From the NCBI GenBank assembly GCA_023301335.1, contig JALZVA010000110.1, forward strand, positions 1-6,536: a DNA stretch of 6,536 nt. Direction: 5' to 3'. The position numbers were made by a program, and so were the translations under genes. Shown piece after piece: positions 1 through 4,336 of the stretch. A model generated the notes under the pieces. It was not told where the DNA came from. It did not search any database and worked only from the letters and a program-made list of their open reading frames with translations. This DNA is from Akkermansiaceae bacterium. GTDB taxonomy: Bacteria > Verrucomicrobiota > Verrucomicrobiia > Verrucomicrobiales > Akkermansiaceae. The number at the start of each line of letters is the position of its first letter. Within the stretch, counting starts at the first letter, position 1.

Positions 1-322
1 TTCGCTCCGATCGACTGCTTCGACCCTCTTGTTGCAGCGACTTGCTGCGGCGAGGCGGAACCTACTCAAAATTCTGGTTTCTGCAAGATCTTTCTGCTAC
101 AAATGTGATTTTTTTTCAAGAAAGTCATAACTCACTCGTATTTCAGCAAAAAGATTCTATTTATTTTTAGTTCAATACTCTATTTTTAGAAAAATTGCCC
201 TTCATTTTGATTTATTACTATGAATTGAGCTCAAAGTCAGGGCAACCAGGCTCTGAAAAAGGGAGATCACCTCCCAAATACATTCACTTCTCAGACGGAA
301 CTTACACATCTCCCCTGTCAGC
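1..322. other. Non-coding left flank
   Basis: No gene is supported here. Bases 1-60 are GC-rich and contain a small hairpin (GCAGC 34-38 pairing with GCTGC 44-48 across a five-base loop). From about base 61 the sequence turns AT-rich. Plus frame 1 is open from the left edge to a TGA at 106-108, and plus frame 2 is open to a TAA at 128-130. With two frames open at once and no recognisable protein, I cannot claim the tail of an upstream gene, though it is possible. A run of eight T follows at 109-116. A nine-base direct repeat, TATTTTTAG, occurs at 162-170 and 181-189, and a perfect ten-base palindrome, TTGAGCTCAA, at 225-234. The minus-strand terminator at 256-275 is listed separately. Confidence 0.6.
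256..275 (-). terminator. Intrinsic terminator of the first hydrolase gene
   Basis: Read on the minus strand, the sequence is GGGAG-GTGAT-CTCCC followed directly by TTTTT. This is a five-pair stem, mostly G-C, with one further possible G-T pair and a short loop, then a U-tract: the classic Rho-independent form. It begins 47 bases after the stop codon of the minus-strand hydrolase (stop at 323-325). It has no U-tract on the plus strand, so it should work in one direction only. Confidence 0.75.
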
Positions 323-1492
323 CTAAGAGTCCTTAAACTGTTCCGTGAGAGAAAGAGGCCCACAAACCAGTCTAAAAAAATTATAGGGCCCATCTTTATC
401 CGATGCGTAGAGGAACTGGAAATGGACTCTATAAGCGTCTTTCTGAAACTGCTTAAACTCAGCATCATCAAAAAGCTGAAAAAACCGCGCCCGCTGTAAC
501 CTTGGAATTCGAGGTTGGTAATCTTCAAGTTTTACCACATCAGGGATCAACGCAACCGGGTCTACCAAATAGCTCGCCGCAAAATCGGTTCTTTCCGAAA
601 TATCAAGCCAATCCACCTCATCACAGAAGGCCAACGATTTTAAATGGTCATGGTATCCCTTATTTAGGGTTGAGCCTGTCATAAGGGGTATACAGCTACC
701 TAAAGTCAGGACATTCAACTTCGATTTTAACGGTCTATTATTCCCAAAAGCGCCTTTGGCTATAACTCTCCCTGCAACTTCCGAAGCCCAGAGCGCTCCA
801 GAGCTATGACCGACTAGGAGCACCTCGTCAAACTCCTCAGACAGGAGAGTCATACTTACCTCTTCAGCAAATACCTCCATCTTCCCCTCATAATGAGGGT
901 CATCATACTGCTCCTGAGCTCCAGAAAAACAAATCCCCCTCATTAGCCAGTAGTAGTTCATCCTTCGGTCGATGAGACGTATAATCCCCAAGACTACAAT
1001 TACAGAAACTACTGAAAGGATTGCATTCATCACCGCCCCCCAGGGAGAAAGTATCCATATTAAGGTTATTACACCCGTAACCGCTCCAAGGGACACCAAT
1101 ACGAGGAGAACTAGAAAAATTCCCATATAAAATACAGGTTTCTGCACACGCCATCGTTGCTTAAAAAAACCATGCTTCAATAACAACCAATAGGTTTTAA
1201 CCATTTTCCAGAGAATGGAGAGCTCACTTTTAACCCAGTGTCGCCGGATCAGATCATCATAATTTAACGTCCTATAAACTGTCTCCACTGCCACCCCGTC
1301 TTCTTCATAGTTAATCTTCCATTGGGTCGACAATCTCTCTTGATTTCGACGAGGAGAAACCTCGATATCTGCACCCGTAACTTCTGACATTTTTGCGGCT
1401 TCTGTCTTAAAAACAGAGTAATAATGCCTCCCTCCACGTGGATCAAACCCACCTAGAAAAAATACCGCTCGACGACTAACTTTCCCAACCAC
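323..1492 (-). CDS. Putative membrane-anchored alpha/beta hydrolase, paralogue 1
   Basis: A 389-residue protein of a family I cannot name. Residues 9-20 form a hydrophobic strand ending in GGFDPRG, resembling the oxyanion-hole strand of alpha/beta hydrolases. Two hydrophobic segments (about 119-148 and 152-172) form a membrane hairpin, followed by RLID and an aromatic N-Y-Y-W stretch. The nucleophile elbow GHSSG sits at 228-232 (Ser230) after strand EVLLV. Candidate acid residues are D297 (VDWLDI) or D311 (DP), and the candidate catalytic base is H357 (VHFQF). There is no signal peptide. The start is GTG at 1490-1492: the frame is open upstream only to a TGA at 1535-1537 with no other start codon, and the paralogue's M-K-V-S aligns here. 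No Shine-Dalgarno sequence is seen. It is divergent from the P450 and followed by an intrinsic terminator. A lipase, esterase or thioesterase-like activity is inferred from the elbow; substrate unknown. Roughly one third of residues match the second hydrolase by eye. Confidence 0.85.
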   Translation of the reverse strand: MVGKVSRRAVFFLGGFDPRGGRHYYSVFKTEAAKMSEVTGADIEVSPRRNQERLSTQWKINYEEDGVAVETVYRTLNYDDLIRRHWVKSELSILWKMVKTYWLLLKHGFFKQRWRVQKPVFYMGIFLVLLVLVSLGAVTGVITLIWILSPWGAVMNAILSVVSVIVVLGIIRLIDRRMNYYWLMRGICFSGAQEQYDDPHYEGKMEVFAEEVSMTLLSEEFDEVLLVGHSSGALWASEVAGRVIAKGAFGNNRPLKSKLNVLTLGSCIPLMTGSTLNKGYHDHLKSLAFCDEVDWLDISERTDFAASYLVDPVALIPDVVKLEDYQPRIPRLQRARFFQLFDDAEFKQFQKDAYRVHFQFLYASDKDGPYNFFRLVCGPLSLTEQFKDS

Positions 1493-1593
1493 ATATTTAT
1501 TACTAACTATTACAAAGCCTCGAGTAAAGGGATTTCAAACAAAAGCACTTCCCCTCATTGATCCCTACCCCTATAGTCTAAGAATCTTCGCGA
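1493..1593. promoter_or_regulatory. Divergent promoter region between hydrolase 1 and the P450
   Basis: This 101-bp gap must drive both genes. Toward the hydrolase (minus strand) there is TTGAAA (plus coordinates 1533-1538), an 18-base spacer, and TGTAAT (1509-1514), each matching the sigma-70 consensus at five of six bases. Toward the P450 the best -10 is TATAGT at 1572-1577, with only a poor -35 (TTCCCC, 1549-1554, 17-base spacer). Both -10 boxes lie 16 bases before their start codons, which would leave leaders of about ten bases. No clear operator palindrome is visible. The hydrolase promoter is a fair match; the P450 promoter is weak and may need an activator. Confidence 0.45.
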
Positions 1594-3078
1594 ATGAATA
1601 CAAACTCTGACAAACCATTCGAGCCACCATACCCGAAACCTCTCACTAGCAAAAATAAACCCTCTCTATGGAAGCTTTTCAAGCTAGGCAGAAAGTCCTC
1701 TCTTCATGTCCTTTTCGAAGGAGATTATAAAAAAGACGTCAGTATCACGAAAATATCAGGCTACAAAATATTCACACCTAAAGATAATGGCTTAATAAAG
1801 GATATATTGAAATCTAACTATAAGGATTTTCCAAAACATAGATATATGGATGACATCCTCCGTCCCTTACTAGGTGATAGTATCTTCAATACAAACGGAA
1901 AAACATGGGAGCGGCAACGAAGAATCATGGATATTGGCTTTGAGAAAGCTGGGCTAAAGAATGTATTTAGTCTCATGTGCGACGCTGTTCAACAAATGCA
2001 CCAACGCCTAGATTCCTATAAAGATGGTCAAGCCATTGATATTGATGTGGAAATGACTCATGTCACTGCAGATATCATTATGCGGACAATACTTTCTTCC
2101 CCCATCGAGTCAGACCGAGCATTCAAGGTGTTTCACTACTTTGAGGAATATCAAGAGAAGAGTAATTCACTTCTGATGCTTAGGCTTTTTAGACTTCCTA
2201 AATGGGTATCACTAAGAAGCTATATCATCTGGAAACGAAGAGGACGGCAGATACGAAATTTCATAGGAGAGATTATCAAAGAAAGGCATAAAGAGTTCAT
2301 TGAGAAGAACGGCGAAACAAACTATGGCGATATTCTCGAGGCTCTAATGGATACTGAGGACCCGGAAACAAAAACGAAGTTTAATACTAAAGAGCTGATT
2401 GACCAAATTGTAATGCTTTTTCTAGCTGGGCACGAGACCTCGGCTAGTGCATTAAGCTGGGCTCTTTATATTTTGTCTAATCAACCTGAGCACACAGAAG
2501 CGTTAGCAGCGGAAGCTCAAAATATTTTTGGACAAAATCAGTTACCTACTTTCAGAGAAACGTCTAAGCTCAAAAAGGCTAGGGATATTTTCAAAGAAAC
2601 GCTGAGACTATACCCTCCTGTGACGCAACTATCTCGTGAAGCAACAGGAAAGTGCCCAGTGGCAGGCCACACTGTAGCACCTGGTACTACAGTGAATATC
2701 AATCCGTGGCTAATTCATAGAAGAGAGAAAGTATGGGAGAATGCCCACGCTTTTTGTCCTGAGCGTTTTTCCAACGGTGAAAGCAAAAAAAATAGCGGGT
2801 CTTATCTACCATTCAGCCAAGGCCCTCGTATTTGCATTGGGGCAGGATTCGCGCTTCAAGAAGCTCTTCTTATCCTATCTTCGATAACCAAGAAATACCG
2901 AATAAAACCTGTCAGTGAGCATACTCCTGATCCCATCGCTCGCCTCACGTTACGCTCACTCAATGGGATTAAAATTGCCCTCGTCAGGAGAGACTCTGGC
3001 ATACCCCAAGAAAAGCTATTTAAATCAGCTCCCAATGAAACAAGTAACTCCAATGAGGAATGCCCATTTAACAAATAA
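1594..3078 (+). CDS. Cytochrome P450 monooxygenase
   Basis: A 494-residue heme-thiolate monooxygenase that would insert one oxygen atom from O2 into an organic substrate. All hallmark motifs are present: C-helix WERQR (W105, R109), I-helix AGHETS (278-283, with the E281-T282 proton-relay pair), K-helix ExxR (E335, R338), PERF (389-392), and the heme loop FSQGPRICIG (407-416) with Cys414 as iron ligand. There is no N-terminal membrane anchor, so it is a soluble bacterial type. The motif style resembles the CYP4/CYP102-like class, many of which act on fatty acids or other lipids, but I cannot assign a family or substrate. A hydrophilic tail of about 25 residues follows the usual end and finishes in CPFNK. 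The start is ATG 1594, the first start after an in-frame stop at 1579-1581. No Shine-Dalgarno sequence is seen, and no redox partner is encoded nearby. Sampled stretches look more AT-rich than the neighbours. Confidence 0.97.
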   Translation: MNTNSDKPFEPPYPKPLTSKNKPSLWKLFKLGRKSSLHVLFEGDYKKDVSITKISGYKIFTPKDNGLIKDILKSNYKDFPKHRYMDDILRPLLGDSIFNTNGKTWERQRRIMDIGFEKAGLKNVFSLMCDAVQQMHQRLDSYKDGQAIDIDVEMTHVTADIIMRTILSSPIESDRAFKVFHYFEEYQEKSNSLLMLRLFRLPKWVSLRSYIIWKRRGRQIRNFIGEIIKERHKEFIEKNGETNYGDILEALMDTEDPETKTKFNTKELIDQIVMLFLAGHETSASALSWALYILSNQPEHTEALAAEAQNIFGQNQLPTFRETSKLKKARDIFKETLRLYPPVTQLSREATGKCPVAGHTVAPGTTVNINPWLIHRREKVWENAHAFCPERFSNGESKKNSGSYLPFSQGPRICIGAGFALQEALLILSSITKKYRIKPVSEHTPDPIARLTLRSLNGIKIALVRRDSGIPQEKLFKSAPNETSNSNEECPFNK

Positions 3079-3181
3079 ATAGCCTGATATGACGATACTT
3101 ATCCCACTGTGTTCCCTGCTGCTCAATAAATAATTAGGGAGGTTCACAAAGTATCAAACATATAACCATATCTATACACGT
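3079..3181 (+). promoter_or_regulatory. P450-hydrolase 2 intergenic region with possible promoter
   Basis: A 103-bp gap between two genes on the same strand. A -10-like TATAAC at 3161-3166 ends 15 bases before the ATG of the second hydrolase, but no good -35 stands at 16-18 bases. TTCACA (3143-3148) is a good -35 match but too close, at 12 bases. An AGGGAGG run at 3136-3142 looks like a Shine-Dalgarno sequence, but it is about 39 bases before the ATG, and no ATG, GTG or TTG lies in frame between them. A loose TCCCT/AGGGA stem (3113-3117 with 3136-3140) lacks a U-tract, so no intrinsic terminator is evident. The second hydrolase may therefore be co-transcribed with the P450, transcribed from its own promoter, or both. 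Confidence 0.35.
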
Positions 3182-4336
3182 ATGAAAGTATCCAAGAGAG
3201 CCGTCTGCTATTTCTGTGGCTTTGACCCCAGAGGAGCCCGATTTTATCATGCTATGTATCGCTCAGAGGGTAAGAAGCAACTAGATCTAACAGATAACAC
3301 TATAAAAGTTTCTAAACGCACCAAGAAGTCTGACCATATTAACCAATGGAAGATCGAGTGGACAGCAGCTAGCGGAGACAAATGTGAGACAGACTATCAC
3401 GTCTTCAGCTACGATGACATCATCAAGAACAACTGGGCTAAGAACGAATGGGATATCCTAAAAGACACTTGGACAGGGTATTACGAGCTCCTTCGTACCG
3501 GTCTTTTTTGGAAGGGATGGAAGGTAAATTGGCCTACGATGGTCGCTGCCAGCTACCCCCTTTTTATCATTGTAGCCACCCTACTGCTTGGAGTAGGTGC
3601 AGCAGCTAGCATCTTGTTCTTCAGTGAATGGCACCTCTCTATACGCATCCTAGTAGCAGCCCTTGTATTTTGCGCTCCGCTCTATATTGGCAGACTCATC
3701 GACCAGAAGTGGAATCATTACTGGGTCATCCGCTCTATCACATTCGGAGGTTTACAAAAATACCGTAAAGACTCCAATTTCACTCCAAGAATGCAGGAAT
3801 TATCAAAGGAGTTAACACGCTTAGATGAATCAGCCGAGTATGACGAAATATTACTTATAGGCCATAGCTTCGGAACAGTCATGGGAACCGAGCTCATATC
3901 ACAGACACTTAATGACGACCCTGATCTAGGCACACGTAAAGCTAATGTTTCTCTTGTTACTCTTGGAGGGAGTCTTCCTTTTATAGCCTCACACCCTGGG
4001 AACACAGGATTCAGAAATGCCTTAAAGAATGTCTCCCTTCAAAAGCAAGTAGACTGGATCGACATCGCAGCTCGCGTTGACGGGCCTAGTTTCAGTATGA
4101 TCGACCCCATGAGTATGATCGATGACTGGCCTGGGCTAAAAGAGGATCACCTACCACGTCTTTTTCCTGCTAGATTTTTTAAGTGCTTCTCTGAAGAAGG
4201 TTATCGTAATATTAAGAAAAATCGCTTCCAGCTTCACTTCCAGTATATTCTCTCCACAGAGCTAGATGGTGAATATAATTTTTTCAAGCTTACAGCTGGA
4301 ACACAATGCCTGAAGGATCTCTATCCAGAGAATTAG
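3182..4336 (+). CDS. Putative membrane-anchored alpha/beta hydrolase, paralogue 2
   Basis: A 384-residue protein that aligns with the minus-strand hydrolase over its whole length. Shared blocks are KVSKRAV (2-8), GFDPRG (13-18), QWKI (55-58), YDDII (77-81), RLID (171-174) with a following N-x-Y-W, the nucleophile elbow GHSFG (227-231, Ser229), LTLG-like VTLGG (259-263), VDWIDI (290-295), a DP pair (308-309), LPRLFPARFF (324-333), LHFQY (351-355, His352 the likely catalytic base) and DGEYNFF (362-368). Two hydrophobic segments, about 121-147 and 153-170, form a membrane hairpin between the oxyanion-like strand and the elbow. The start is ATG 3182, the only start codon after the in-frame TAA at 3131-3133. 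It lies on the same strand as the P450, 103 bp downstream, which suggests a linked role. Its stop TAG overlaps the stop of the convergent SNF2 gene. Substrate and reaction are unknown; hydrolase activity is inferred from motifs. Confidence 0.85.
   Translation: MKVSKRAVCYFCGFDPRGARFYHAMYRSEGKKQLDLTDNTIKVSKRTKKSDHINQWKIEWTAASGDKCETDYHVFSYDDIIKNNWAKNEWDILKDTWTGYYELLRTGLFWKGWKVNWPTMVAASYPLFIIVATLLLGVGAAASILFFSEWHLSIRILVAALVFCAPLYIGRLIDQKWNHYWVIRSITFGGLQKYRKDSNFTPRMQELSKELTRLDESAEYDEILLIGHSFGTVMGTELISQTLNDDPDLGTRKANVSLVTLGGSLPFIASHPGNTGFRNALKNVSLQKQVDWIDIAARVDGPSFSMIDPMSMIDDWPGLKEDHLPRLFPARFFKCFSEEGYRNIKKNRFQLHFQYILSTELDGEYNFFKLTAGTQCLKDLYPEN

Noticed and set aside
109..130. T8 tract with weak TGA...TCA pairing as a plus-strand terminator
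   Set aside because: The pairing is nearly all A-T or G-T with a tiny loop, and the U-run is inside the stem rather than after it.
162..189. Direct repeat TATTTTTAG as operator sites
   Set aside because: It is a low-complexity AT sequence downstream of a gene, with no promoter nearby to regulate.
202..528. Minus-strand reading frame of 108 codons overlapping the 3' end of hydrolase 1
   Set aside because: It overlaps the hydrolase coding end in another frame on the same strand, runs through the terminator hairpin, and shows no domain or ribosome binding site.
3136..3142. AGGGAGG as the ribosome binding site of hydrolase 2
   Set aside because: It is about 39 bases before the ATG, and no in-frame start codon lies between. 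It may be fortuitous or part of a regulatory structure.
323..4336. The module as a composite transposon with hydrolases as inverted ends
   Set aside because: The two flanking genes are deeply diverged intact coding genes, with no transposase, terminal inverted repeats or target duplication seen.
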